This document shows positions 1 to 12,557 of a stretch of DNA of 64,000 nt, one piece after another. Made by a program: the position numbers and the translations under genes. Origin of the DNA: Parvularia atlantis (Eukaryota > Opisthokonta > Rotosphaerida). The notes beneath the pieces are model-generated. The model searched no databases. It was given only the letters and a program-made list of their open reading frames with translations, and was not told the origin of the DNA. Numbering within the stretch: position 1 is the stretch's first letter; each line of letters opens with the position of its first letter. Where the stretch lies: positions 1 through 64,000 of the forward strand of contig CALSCO010000133.1 of the NCBI GenBank assembly GCA_943704415.1, given 5' to 3'.

Positions 1-1
1 C

Positions 2-939
<938 letters not shown>

Positions 940-1042
940 GCGCGCCCTGCTCCTGCGGTCCCAACCTCACTTCCCCCATGTGTGCGCTGTGGCCCGACGT
1001 CGCGCGGAGAACGTGAGATATGCACTCGTCGGCTCTGGCGGC

Positions 1043-4000
1043 TTAAAAGAACAAAGCAAACATGGGATCGTGGCGGAAGGGGCTGGCGGCAATCACGTCG
1101 TAGACGTACATCAGCAGGCCCGGGAAGCGCGACGTGAAGTAGTGCAGGAAGCCGTCCGGCAGCGAGCCGAGCACGCTCTGCACGTCCGGCGGCAGGTCGT
1201 TGTAGTGGTGTTTCTGTCGCCGCGCCGACAAATTAGGCACGCGCACGCTGCCGCGTGTGGCGCACCTTGTTGCGCAGCGCACGCAGCAGGTCCCGCAGCG
1301 AGCCCTCCTGGTACTTGCGATACTTGCCCAGGTTGCTGAGGAAGAGCGTGTCGACGGTGCCGTGCCACGACTTGCCGACGATCGCGGCTGCCCCGGCCTC
1401 GAGCGACCGCACCAGCGCCGAGTCGCGCTCCTACACCCCCCACCCGCGCGTGTCAGGCGAGCAGAGTGGGCGTGCACGCGCCGCACCTCAATCTCGAACC
1501 GGTCTGACGCCTCCTGCAGGAACGACAGCCGCTTCTGCGCGTCCCAGAAGAACGGGTGCTTAAGCGCGTCGTCCATGGCGATGCTGCGCGGCAGCTGTGT
1601 TGGCGGGTAGGCCACAGTGGTGTATGGTAGCAAGCCGCACCGATCCGCCGGCTGGTGCGCGATCATGCGCTGCACCAGGTCGAGCGCCTCCGGGTCGTGC
1701 GCGAGCGCGGCAAGGTCGCGCTTGTTGTGCTTGATGTTGTACTGTCGCCGCGAGGCGTTGAGCGGAGCGTGCGCGCAACCGCGAAAGGCACGCCCGTCGC
1801 ACCGCCCAGTCTAGTCGATCCTCGCCAAACGGGTGCCGGCCGCCCGTGAGGACAAAAAAGATAACGCATCCCGCCGAGAACACGTCGACCGACTTGGTCT
1901 TGCGCAGGCGTGTCTGGGAGTGCTCGAGCGATCAGCCGACGCCGTGGCCGCGCTCCCCGCCGCACCGCATCGCTCACGCCCGACGACGACCCGCTGCTCC
2001 CGCCGCTGTCCTGGCTCGCGCTCGCCCCCGGCTCCAGCAGCTCCCGCAGCAGCGTCTCGGGCGCGCTCCAGCCCATTGTGCCGTGGTTTGCTGGCGCCAG
2101 AGTGAGCCCGACGCTGCCGCCGTTTCGCAGCAGCCGCACCGGTCGTGCGGAACGAGCTCTGGTCGTCCAGCAGCTTCTTGCTCAGGCCAAAGTCCGAGAT
2201 GAGCGCGCGGCCCGTAGCCGACACGAGCACGTTCTGCGGCTTGACGTCGCGATGGATCTGCGCGGCGCTTCGCGTGAGTACACAGCCGCACACGCGCGCG
2301 TGACACTTGCGCACAATGTTGAGCCGGTGCATGTGCGCGAGCCCGCTGAGCATGTCGGAGATGAGCGTCGTGAGCGACACAAACGCGACCTTGCCTGCCC
2401 AGCGCGCGCGGTCAGCATCGGCAGCAGCCGGCGGGCGGCGCACACGCACCCTTGTTCTCTATCCTCAGCGCACCATCGTCCATCCGCAGCTTCCGTTGCC
2501 CGTCGTCCATCGACACGGCCTCGGCCGGGCGAGTGATGAAGTCGTACAGCGAGCCGGCGCACAGCTCGAGCGCGATGTACCAGAAGCGGTCGTCGCGCCC
2601 CTGGCGCCAAGCGTCAGGTCGCTGGCGCGCACCGCAGCCGCCGTGCGCCGCACCCCCCAGTGGTAGCGTATGATGTTGGAGTGGTGGTCCGACTCTTGCA
2701 GCATCTTCACCTCGCGCTCCGCCAGCTCGACCGACTCGAGCACGAGACGCTTGACCGCCACGGGCCGCCCGGCAAACTTGCCGCGGCAGACCATCGTGCC
2801 GTAGCTTCCGCGCCCAAGCACGTCGTCCTGGAACACCTCGAGCGACGCGCCGATGGCACCCGGGGCGCCGAACGACGACGACGACAGCGCCGCGACCGAG
2901 AGCGTCGCCGAGGTCGAGTGCAATGTCAGCGTTGTTGTCGCAGGGGCCACGGCCTCGCGCTCGACCTCGTCGGCGCCGCCCTCACCCTCGCCGTCGTCTG
3001 CCGGCGCCAGCGACGACGCCGACGCTGACGCTTTCTTTTGCGTGCGCTTCCTCCGTTTGCCGGCCGCGCCCGCTTTGGCGGCCGCATCGGATGCCGCACC
3101 GCTGCCCCGTGCGCGCCACACCACGGCCACGACAGCGGCCGCAGCGACCACCGTCGTCGTCGACGCGACCACGACGACCGTCCAGTCGCCCGCCGTGCCC
3201 TGCTCTAGCGCGTCCTTGCCGCTGGCGTTGCCGGGGAACGGCTGCGCTGGCGTCATGTCGCTGCCGAGGTTGGCGCGGGGCGGCAGCCGCTGCAGCGCCC
3301 CGGGCAGCTCTATGAGCGGCGACGCCTGCAAGCTGAACACGGCGCCCTTGCGGGTCCAGTCGGGCGGCGGCGCGACGGCGGCGCGGTCAACGGGCACCAT
3401 CGCGCCCTGGTCGTCGGCCGAGGCAAAGTTGAACTGCTCGTAGATGACCATGGCCGTGTCCACGCCCATGCTCGCCTGCGGCAGGGCCACGAGCGAGTCG
3501 GCCACGTCGACGATGTACACGGACGACTGCTCCGATAGCGGCTGGACCGAGTCTGCCGCGCGCGTGCGTCAGTGCGTTATTCGGCGGCGACGGCCGCGGC
3601 GCACCCCGCGGCATCACGTGCTTGTACTGCACCCCGTCGCGCCAGTGTAGCACGCAGGCGATCTGCCGCCCGGGCGCGTCCTCGACCTCGCGCAGCATCT
3701 GCCACGTGTCGCTGTCCAGCTCGAGCTCGCCGGGCGTGCCACCGATCTCGCCGCGAGTGACGTTCCACCTGCGCACGCCGCACCGCTCAGCCGACGCAGC
3801 GCGCGCACACACGGCCGCGCGCGCCGCGACGCACAGCGGGTTGCCGTCCGGTTGGAACATGGACACGGCGTAGTCGGTCCTGCGCACGTACAACTGGCGT
3901 CGGCGGCGGGTCAGCAGGCGCAGCGTACGCGCGTCAGCCAGCACGCGCACCACTTCCGAGGCGCTCGCTCTGACGTCGTCGGGCACGAGGTCGCCCGAGG

Positions 4001-4774
4001 CCAGGTACAGGCGCATCGTGCGCGACTCGGCCCGGCCGTCGATGCCGCTCTCAGCTGGCAGGTTTGGCGCGTTGTTGACGAGGTCCATGATCGTGGTCGC
4101 GAGCCGCTGTTGCCAAGCCGGTCAGGCGGCCAGTCGCACGCAGCGCACACTGATCTGTGCACCTGCACGGGCTGCCCCTCGGCCACCGTGAACAGGCTCC
4201 CGTCGAGCGGGTTGGCCACGAGGATCGACGTCGCAAGTGTCGCGCCGATGGTCTGTGCACGTGCACACGGCGCGTGAGCGTGCATCGGCGCGTGCCCAGA
4301 GCACGTACGTCCATCTGCTCGTCACGCCGCGGCACCTTGGCCGTGCTGCGCGCGCGCGCGCGCGCGGTCAGAACCATCAGTGCAGGCGAGCTGCGCACAC
4401 GCGACACACGTGGCGAGCGGCGGCGCGTCGGCGTTGCACCAGAGCTTCTCGTGCCGCTGGCTGCGCGCGGTCCACACGTCACGTCGCACGTCATACGTCC
4501 ACGACGGGCACGGCACGCACCGGCTGAACGCGCACAGCTCGCCGTTGACGAGCACGGCCACGAGCGCGTCGTCCCTGGGCGAGCGCTGCGTCTCGGGCGG
4601 GGGCGGGAGCAGGCGCTGCTGCAGCACCGGCGCGTGCTGCGCGACGTAGTTGCGGGCCCCGACGGTGCGCTTCTTCGGCTGCGGCCACGCCGCGCCCGCG
4701 CCCCCCGCGGCCAGCAGCAGCGCGAGGACGACGACGACGACGACGAGCGCCCAGATGCGTCGATGACGTGCCAT
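1043..4774 (-). CDS. IRE1: IRE1 ER-stress sensor kinase/endoribonuclease
   Basis: This is the type I ER membrane sensor of the unfolded protein response. The N-terminus (start at 4772-4774) has a strongly hydrophobic signal or anchor segment, then a luminal beta-rich domain with segments such as [18 protein letters not shown] and [15 protein letters not shown] second membrane helix lies near 3110-3185. The kinase follows: glycine loop [15 protein letters not shown], lysine in VAVKRL (near 2750), [19 protein letters not shown] and [11 protein letters not shown]. The C-terminal KEN ribonuclease has [26 protein letters not shown] and [20 protein letters not shown], keeping the tyrosine, asparagine, histidine and arginine positions expected for catalysis. 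About nine introns interrupt it. It is divergent from the GT15 gene, with starts 12-60 bp apart. I did not find an obvious HAC1/XBP1-type target here. Confidence 0.96.
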
Positions 4775-4834
4775 GGACTAAGCGCAATGTACATCCAGTC
4801 TCTGCAAGTCGAGAGCTACTGGGACGTAGACAGG
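4775..4834. promoter_or_regulatory. very short bidirectional intergenic region
   Basis: Only 12 bp (to the ATG at 4787) or 60 bp (to the ATG at 4835) separate the start codons of IRE1 (minus) and the GT15 gene (plus). Any core promoter must overlap the neighbour's leader or coding sequence. No TATA-like motif is visible. Confidence 0.6.
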
Positions 4835-6744
4835 ATGCGCGGGCTGCTCGTCGCATTGCTCGTGGCGCTCGCGCTGCTCGCGGGCGCGACGATGCACCTG
4901 CTGGAGCAGCGGCGGCTGCGCATCGACGCGGACGAGCGCGTGGAGGACGTGGTCTACGCGCTGCGCATCGTGGTGAGCGCGCGCCTTGCCCCGCGATGGG
5001 CAACGGGCAATGGGCTCACATCGCATCGCAGTCGGAGCGCACAGAGGGCGACGAGCGCGCGCTGGCGACGCTCGTGGACGAGAACGAGCGCGAGGCGGCG
5101 ATCGTGCGCGCGCTCGAGCGCACCGCGGCCGAGGCACGCGAGCGCCTCGTCGAGGCCAAGAACGCCCTCGCGCGACTGCGCAGCGAGGCTGACCAGGTCC
5201 GCAACGAGATGGACCAGCAGCGCGGCGAGGTACAGCGGCGCGTGGCCGAGGCGCTCGAGACCAAGACGGGCATCACGCGCCGGCTGCGCACGCTCAGCGA
5301 GCAGGTGCAGCAGCAGCAGCAGGAGACGTTCGCGCTGCTGCAGGAGATCGCGGGTCTGCGCGCCCAGCTGAGCCTGCCGCCGCAGACCGGTGCGCGGGCC
5401 CGCGACTGCGCCTCTTACCGCACACTGGCTCATGCTGTGCTTGCGACGCCACAGAGCGGCAGGCCAGGGGCCTCGTCAACGGCGTGATTGTGTACGTGAC
5501 GAACCGCAACCCCGAGAACATCGCCAAGCTGCGCGCGAGCCTGACGCTGCTCGAGCTCAACTTTCTCCGGTGCCACCCGTACCCAGTCGTGCTATTTGCC
5601 GAGCGCGACGTGGAGGATGACGTCGTCAAGTCGCTGCTGGAGTTGGTGCCGAGCGCGACGTCGGCGACCGTCGAGCGGGTGCGTCCAGGTCGCACCCTGT
5701 GGGCGACTGACGCGGGGCCGCGCGCGCCAAGCTGTGCTTCGATGTGTGCACGCCCGCGGGGTACCCGAGCCACGCGGACGTGTGGAAGTGGCTCGACAAG
5801 GTGGGGTACGGCTGGCCGGGCTACGCCGCGATGTGCCGCTTCTACTCGGGCACGATGTACCTGCACCCGGCCCTGGCGCAGTACGACTACTACTGGCGCT
5901 TCGACACCGACTCGTACCTGACGTGTGCGTGGCCCCGCCCTGCGTTGGGTGGGCAGCGCGTTCCTGACAGCGCGCGCGTGCGCAGCCCGTGTTCCCGAGG
6001 ACCCGTTCGCGCGCATGGCGCGCGACGGATGCGCGTACGCCTACAACAACGTGCAGGACGACCCACCCGTGGTCGTTCAGGACTTGTATCCGACCGTGCT
6101 CGACTTCCTGCAGACGCACACCCAGGGCGTGCAGCCGCCGGTGGACACAAACATCAACCCGCCGCTCGAGTACCTCGCGCCGATTTTCCCCGACCCGACG
6201 CTGCCGTCGGTGACGGTCGAGGACGTGCTCCGGCACAACCCGCCCGAGCGGCTCGACGGCGCCGTGCTGTGGCAATCGAGCTTCCCGCTGGCCAACGTGA
6301 CGCGCATGAAGACGATGCAGGGCAGCGATGGCAACTCGTACCGGCGCATCATCTACTGGACCAACTTTGAGATCGCGGCCTTTGCGCCGTTCCGCAGCCA
6401 GGCGTGGCAGGTGCGTGCGTACGCGCGCGCTGTGCACGAGTGCGCTCACGACCGCCGCGTAGGCCGTCTTTCGCGCCATCGACGTCGCCCGCGGCTTTTA
6501 CCAGCACCGTTGGGGCGACGCGCCCGTGCACGCGCTCGCGGTGCCGCTGCTGCTCGCGCCCGAGCAGACGTGCTTCATGTCGAGCCAGCGCGTGCCGTAC
6601 TCGCACCGCGGCGAATATATCGACCACGCCGAGTCGTTGCTGCACGCCGACGAGGGGCTGCGGGCCGACGTGTGCAAGCCGCCGATCAGCGCGAGCCTGC
6701 CAGACTTGGGCGGGACGGCGTCGTACCAGCAGTTTGGCAAGTAG
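4835..6744 (+). CDS. GT15 (KRE2/MNT1-like) alpha-1,2-mannosyltransferase with coiled-coil stem
   Basis: This is a type II Golgi membrane enzyme of glycosyltransferase family 15, which transfers mannose from GDP-mannose to glycoprotein glycans. After a short N-terminus comes an anchor (LLVALLVALALLAGA), then a roughly 130-residue heptad-rich stem (about 5030-5390) and the catalytic domain. Family hallmarks are IVYVTNRNPENIAKLRASL, DVWKWLDKVGYG, YYWRFDTDS, IIYWTNFEIA, and FYQHRWGDAPVHALAVPLLL near the C-terminus. Five introns with GTGCG/GTGAG/GTGTG donors are needed to join these. An in-frame upstream ATG at 4787 would add 16 residues. GT15 is best known from fungi. The long coiled-coil stem is larger than I would expect for that family. 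Confidence 0.92.
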
Positions 6745-6785
6745 AAAGAGGGTGTGTTGTACGAGTATCACAGTTGTACAGCGGG

Positions 6786-9008
6786 TCATGCCAGCGCGTC
6801 TCGTGCGGCCGGCCCTTGGCCGTCGTTGTCGCTCCCGCTGTCGTCCGTGTCGGCCCCGTCCGAGCCGACGCCGGCCGCGCCGTCGGGCTGCGGCGAGACC
6901 TTGCTGCCGCTGATCCGTGCCGGTGCGGCAGCTACAGGTCCCGCGCGTGCGCTGCGGCTGAGCGGCGGGCTCACGTCGTGCGAAGGAGAGACCGTGGCCG
7001 AGAGCGGCTCGCCCTCGCCCTCGCCGCCCGCCTCGCCCTCACCGCTGTCGTCACTGCTGCCGCCCGCGACCGGGATGGCCGTATGCGCAGCCGCGGGCGG
7101 TGCCGGCACGTCGACCGGCGCGCTCGTGCTCGTGCTCGTCGGCAGGCTGGGCAGCTCGGTCGTCGGCTGCGAACGCGAGCACGCGTCAAGGCTGTGTGTC
7201 CTGTGCGCAGCCACGCGCACGTGGAGCGCACCACCACCAACCCGTCCGCATGGTCCAGTGCGTCCTGCGGGATCACGCGGTGGAAGCAGCCGTAGTCGAC
7301 TACCCACTGGTTGCGCTTGTTGCGTGCGAGGATGTTGGCGAAGCGCGCGTTCCAGATCTGGCCGAGCAAGCGATCAGCCCCGCCGTTGCACGCAGCGGCC
7401 GCGCGCACCATCTCGTCGGCCGTGTAGCTGCGGCGCTTCTCAAACAGGTTGCCCGTGCTCGAGTTGGTGCCGTAGATGAAGCAGATGACCTCAAAGTTGA
7501 GCGCTCGCATCTCGTCCTGCGTGCGCTTGTACAGCGGGCTCGCTGTGCGATGCAGCGGCTCAGCCGGGGCCACGACTCACAGTGGCGCGGACGCGCACCC
7601 TTGTTGATCGGGTGCACGATCGTCCACGGCATGGCCAGGATGATGTCGCGCGAGTGCGTGAGCCGCAGCGTCTCAAATTTGTACTCGTAAGTCCCGCGCC
7701 GGTTCTTGCTGATGAAGCCGAGCACGAGCTTGACGCGCGCCTGTACGCGTCAAAGTCAGCACGTTATCGCACCCCTTGCACCGCGCCGCAGCGTGCCTCA
7801 ATGATCTCGCTCTTGCGGATGTTGGCCACGCGGAACATGAGGTACTTGCGCCCGCTGATCTCCGTGATCACCGCCGTCTTGGTGAACCAGAGCGTCTGGT
7901 TGCGCAGCGACGGCCGGGCGAAGCGCGCGTAGAATAGACCTGCACCACGCGCGGCGTGCTCTATGTCAGCCGCGAATCGCAGCGCCTTATTGCGCGCACC
8001 AAAGAGGATGGCCGACATGACAAGCGCCGTCATGCACTGCAGCGACACGATCGTGATGGCCACGGGGCAGCCCAGCGTCGGCACGTAATTGTACTCGCCG
8101 TACCTGCGCGCGCTGGTGAGTGGCCGGGCGGGCCGAGCGCGGCTGCGTGGCACGCACCCGATCGTCATGTGGATCTGCAGGCCTGTGTGCACGCGCGGCG
8201 TCAGGGCTCGCCCACGGTGCGGTGGCGCGGCCACGCACTCAGCACGAACGCGTCGCTGAACGTCGGCACGCCGTTGGCACAGTACGACGTGAACCAGTAG
8301 TACAGGCACGCGAAGACGATGAACGCAATGAAGTACGACACAAGCAGCTGCACGCGAGCGGCGATCAGCGATCAGTGACCAATCGCCGCGGATGCCGCCG
8401 CACCAGGATGATCAGGCGGTACCACGGCGAGTCGACAAGCGTGTGGAACAGGTCGCGCATGTAGTACTGCATGCCACGGGCGCGCGCGCGCGTCAAACGC
8501 CTGACGAGCGCGCGGCGCCGGCCGTGCCTGCCACATGCTGCCGCGGTTCAGCTTGAGCACGCGGAATTCGCCCGACTTGGGGTCGATCAGGCTGGCGCGC
8601 AACGACGCTCAGCGCCCGCCCCCCGAGCACCGGCACCGCTGAGCGTGCCGCACCGCGTGGACGAGTACACCTCGACGTCGTCGTCCGGATCCGGGTCGTC
8701 CTCCGGCCCGAGCGAGAAGCCGCCGAGCGAATCGCGCGCAAAGATGGACTCGGGCCGCCCGCCGCCCCGCAGCGGCGTCGCCTGCGCGCGCACACCGGGC
8801 GTCCAGTCGCGCATCGCCATCGGCGCCACTGCACCTCGTCATCGCTCGCGTCCGTGCCCGCGTTGATGCTCACGCCGGCGCCGCCGCCGGGCATCAGTGA
8901 GCCCTGCGAGGCGTCGCCACCAAACGCGCGCTTGTAACGCCCAAAGACCGAGTACGGCCGCAGGTAGCGCCCGCGCGGGGCCGTGAACGAGGATGACGGT
9001 GTTGACAT
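6786..9008 (-). CDS. inward-rectifier (Kir) potassium channel
   Basis: This is a two-helix potassium channel of the Kir family. After a Gly/Ser-rich cytoplasmic start (ATG at 9006-9008) come the slide-helix region MQYYMRDLFHTLVDSPWYRL and the outer helix LLVSYFIAFIVFACLYYW. The pore loop follows with CANGVPTFSDAFVLS, then QIHMTIGYGEYNYV, the selectivity filter. The inner helix is ITIVSLQCMTALVMSAILFG. The cytoplasmic beta-sandwich shows the Kir signature LMFRVANIRKSEIIEA, then THSRDIILAMPWTIVHPINK and SPLYKRTQDEM. A long Ser/Gly/Glu-rich tail ends at 6786. The filter is split by a 54-nt intron (8104-8157) inside a glycine codon. It converges on the GT15 gene with 41 bp between stops. Confidence 0.93.
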
Positions 9009-9640
9009 TCCCAGGCTATGTACAACAAGCTGCTGGCTGAAAAGTAAGGGCGATTAGTGCAACCAGCTTGCTTGCCGGTCCGCCGCGCGCTCGATGGGGC
9101 GGACACGTGCACGTACAAGTACCGGCTGCGGGTGCTGAACAAAGTCGCGGTGACGATAGCACTACCAGCGCGAGATGGCCGCGCCGCGTTGCCGCTGTGC
9201 CTCAGCTTCAAGTTCCAAGTCCGAGTTTATCGGCACTCTGGTAGGCAGTTTCAAAAGCTGGACGTGTATGCCTACTGGCTCTACGACTTGCCTGATCTGC
9301 TGTGCAAGATGAACGAGCAACGTCGCAGCCAGTCCTTGCAGCCGCTGAAAATAGAGTTCTTGACGGAGACGCCGGAACGTGACCCGCATTGGCCGCATTT
9401 GCGGCTGCCAGTGAGAGCCTGCCAGTGAGGCTGGCGCATCCGAGTCGCCCGATCCTCAAGCGTGACTGCTCTGCCGTCACGGGTTCAACCTCCACGCCAG
9501 GCCAAAGAGCCCTTCCGATTGACCCAGTGACCGGCCCGTGTGCTGCTGCAATGGAATGTGATGTGCTACGTTTGCCACCGTGTGCACACGACAAAGCGGC
9601 GCGCGCGGCCAGATGAGAGCGACAGATCATGATGATGTGC
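9009..9640. other. lower-GC intergenic stretch
   Basis: These 632 bases lie between the Kir start and the ubiquitin protease stop, both minus-strand genes, so they must include the Kir promoter. Base composition is visibly less GC-rich than the surrounding genes, and no introns of the local type are apparent. Apart from the small ORF at 9057-9428 I see no recognisable gene, tRNA or repeat. Confidence 0.5.
9057..9428 (+). CDS. hypothetical 123-residue ORF in low-GC patch
   Basis: I do not recognise this ORF. It opens at ATG 9057 and runs 123 codons without interruption. The middle, about residues 20-110, has an ordinary globular-looking composition (for example DVYAYWLYDLPDLLCKMNEQ), unlike the Arg/Ala-rich shadow frames common in this window. 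Codon use is less GC3-biased than in neighbours. It could be a real small gene, or the remnant of an inserted element similar in composition to the one at 21.7-24.0 kb. Confidence 0.3.
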   Translation: MQPACLPVRRALDGADTCTYKYRLRVLNKVAVTIALPARDGRAALPLCLSFKFQVRVYRHSGRQFQKLDVYAYWLYDLPDLLCKMNEQRRSQSLQPLKIEFLTETPERDPHWPHLRLPVRACQ

Positions 9641-11349
9641 TCACGCCGCAGGGGCGCGCAGTTTGTAGAACAGGAGGTAGGCCTGGGGCGACGTTTGAAC
9701 GGACGTGCCGCGCGGGCTGCACGCGACACACACCTGCGAGGCCATGACGTCGTCGGGCGAGATGGACTGCACCGTGCCGTCGTTGAACTCGAGCCACTTG
9801 GCTGCGGGGCGCGTCGCCGAGCGGTAAGCCGGGCGCAGCACGCGCGCAGGCAGAGTGCACGCACACGACGCCTCGTTGAGCACGCACGCGGTATAGTGCC
9901 CCGAGCCGGACCTGCGCGGCCGCACCGTCAGCGAGAGCAGCTGCGACCGCGCTAAGCAGCATACGGCGCACCCTGACCCGTGGTGCACGACCACGGCGTA
10001 CAGGTCGTACACGGGCGGGCGCACAATCTTGCTGGACCTGCAGCGACCCGTTAACACGAGCGAGTGCGCGCACTGCCAGTGGACCAGGCGACACACGTCG
10101 GGTCCAGGTACGGTGAGAGGTCGAGCCCCGTGAGAGGGAAGGTCACGTGGTCCTTCACCTTGGACCGCGCGTACGTGCCCCAGCGGAAGCGCTTGAACTG
10201 CAGGCACAGAGCCTGCGCGGTTGCGACGCGTGAGCGGGCCGAGGCGTTACGTGCAGCGTACCCGCGGATTTTGCCGGATGCTGAACTGCTTAGTGCACGG
10301 CTGCTTGACAAGGCACGTGTTGCACAGGTACTTTTCCGACTCCTCCAGCCGCTCGAGGCGGGCGAAAAAGTCAAGGCACTCTGTGCGCGGCGCCGTAAGC
10401 ACACGCACGTCGAGCGTGACGACGCGCCCACCGCGCAGCGACGACGTCTTGCCCCTGAGCTCGGGGATGTCCAGCGAGAGGTCTGGACGGGCTGGTTGTG
10501 AGCTGGCGAGCGCGAGTAAGAGCCGACGCACCGAGAAACGGGTCCTCCTTGTACGACATGCCGCCGCAGTTGAGGCACTGCACGCGGTTCCAGAGCGTGC
10601 CGCCAAACACGTCCGTGACGACGCTCTGCCGGCTGTTGATGTCGCGTAGGGACATCTTGCGTGGCCGGCCGGCCGGCCCACGCCGCCCGCTGCTGCCGTT
10701 GCTGCCGCGCCCGCTGTCGTCGTCCTCGCCGCTGTGCAGGCCGTCGGCGTCGGTGCCGGCGCGCGCGTCCTTGTCGGTGTCCACGTCGTGCTCGACGTCG
10801 ATGTCGTCGGCGTGCGGCTGGTTCTCGTCTGCGCCGCGCGATGAGCACTCACGCGCAGCACAGTACAGCGCGCAGCGACAACGCACCAGGCTCGGTCGAG
10901 GCCGCGATCGACACCAGCTGCGCGTGCACCGCCGCAAGGATGTAGCGCAGAAACTCTTGCGCGTCCTGCGCGTGCCGGCGTCAGTCTTCACCGTGCGCCC
11001 AACGCCAAGGTCGCACCTGCTGATGGTAGCCGCGAAAGCTCGGGACGACGCGCCAGACGCACGCGAGGAACGACGAGGGCGAGACGGCCTGTGCCTCGTG
11101 CAGCCACATCTCATGCACGAGCTGGTAGAACTCGTCGGCGACACAGCTGCGCGTGTGCGGTCGTCGCGTGAGCGGCATGCAGGTCAGCAGCGGTGTACGG
11201 CGCCGGCGCACTTTTCGTAGACCTCGGACGGCGCGGTGCGTGTCCGCACGCCCGCGCTCACGCCCGCGCCGCCGTTGCGCAGATACCCCGACGTGGGCCG
11301 GTACTTTTGCAGGAAGAACTCACGCAGGAAGGTCGTGTTGCTGCGCCGC

Positions 11350-11432
<83 letters not shown>

Positions 11433-12496
11433 ACGTACAGAGACGCGGGCAGAGTGAGACGCACCCGAGCGCCTGCAGCACGGCGTTCATGAAGCAGGTG
11501 TTGCCGAGGTTGCGGAGCCCGACGGCGCCCTGGATGCCCTTGAGGACCGACTTTTTGCGCCCGGGCGTCTTCTTGGCCGGCGGGCCCTGCTGCGCGGCGT
11601 CATCCTCACGCGCGCGCTTGCCAACCTGCGTCGCCTGCGACGTCGCCGACCTGTTTTCCTCTCGCTCAGGCAGCAGGCGGCAGGCGCGCGCGCTGACGGC
11701 AGGCTCGCCGCACCGCAGCGGCTCGGCCAGGCCCAGCTGGCGCCGCATGACCCTGCCGATCACGGCCGACATGCGCGTGAGTGTGGGCGTGAGGTGCTGC
11801 GGCGGGACCATGTCGTCGCATCGGTAGCTGTTTGCGAATGGCAATCGCGACGGCGTGTGAGACACGTGCAGTGGCGCAGCAGAAGGGGGCCCGAGCGCAC
11901 CAGAACACGTCGCCTGCGTCCGTCAGGCTCACGCATAGCGCGTGCGCTTTACGCTGGAAGTGCTCAAGCGCGTGCTGGTGAACGTACCTGTGTACGCGAG
12001 CACGTGGCGCGTCAGGCGCACGCAGAGCACGCGGCCGCGCACGCACCGGCCGCAGTGCGCAACGCCGCACGAGCCGCACAGCCAGAGCGACTCTGCCGCA
12101 CCGCAGTCTGCGCGGCCGCCCCGGATCAGCACTGCCACGCGTGCAGCACGCGCACGCACCGGCGCACGTCGTCGGGAGCACCGCGTCACGCTCGCGCGCC
12201 TCCAGCTCGGCGAACCAGCGCACGTTCTTGACCTGCCCGCGGTGGCGGCACGGCTCGGGCGCGTCGGCGGCGTGCGTGGCGTCAACGGCCGCGTCGCCGT
12301 TGGCCCCCGCGCTGTCACCGTCCACCGCCGCCTTGGCGTGCGCGCGCCCGCGCCCCGCGGCCGGCACCGCTGCGGCCACCGCACCGCCACTGCGTGTGCT
12401 GCTCGCGCTGCCCGCGCCCGCCGTCGCCCGCCCACGGCCCGCGGCCGCGCGAGGTGGCGGCGCCGAGGGCCCCGCGCGGGTGCGGCGCAAGGGCAT
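9641..12496 (-). CDS. ubiquitin-specific protease with N-terminal ZnF-UBP domain (USP3/44/49 type)
   Basis: This is a cysteine deubiquitinase. A low-complexity Ala/Gly N-terminus (ATG at 12494-12496) precedes a zinc finger (CRHRGQVKNVRWF, then ESLWLCGSCGVAHCGRC and HALEHFQRKAHALCVSL ending in a WC..CDD motif), which in this family binds ubiquitin's free C-terminus. The peptidase follows: Cys box GLRNLGNTCFMNAVLQALG (11500-11555), the zinc-ribbon segment LWNRVQCLNCGGMS with YLCNTCLVKQ, LCLQFKRFRW, and the His box SGHYTACV with WLEFNDGTVQ near 9770-9890. An acidic insert separates the catalytic halves. The intron after the Cys box contains a long alternating CG/GT tract. Homologues of this architecture remove ubiquitin from histones; that role here is inference. 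Confidence 0.93.
11347..11430. repeat. (CG)n(GT)n alternating purine-pyrimidine tract
   Basis: This is an 84-base strictly alternating run: CG dinucleotides (about 11347-11364) followed by about 33 TG units. It lies in an intron of the ubiquitin protease gene, just after the catalytic-cysteine exon on the coding strand. The sequence type favours left-handed Z-DNA and length instability. Confidence 0.95.
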
Positions 12497-12557
12497 CGAG
12501 ATTCGACGCAGGTGGAACGCGGACTCGTGATGGCGCAGTCTGCTCCACTCTGCTGCT

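Noticed and set aside
4345-4370. Alternating GC run near IRE1's first exon considered as a regulatory element
   Set aside because: It is a short (CG)n tract like many at intron borders in this sequence and has no distinguishing feature.
6735-6800. TGTAC-like motifs after several stop codons considered as a poly(A) signal
   Set aside because: TGTAC or TGTAA follows some genes (about 6768, 33700, 43870, 50987) but not others, so the pattern is too inconsistent by eye to annotate.
9470-9500. GGTTCAA-containing stretch considered as a tRNA T-loop
   Set aside because: The flanking bases do not pair and no cloverleaf arms can be built around it.
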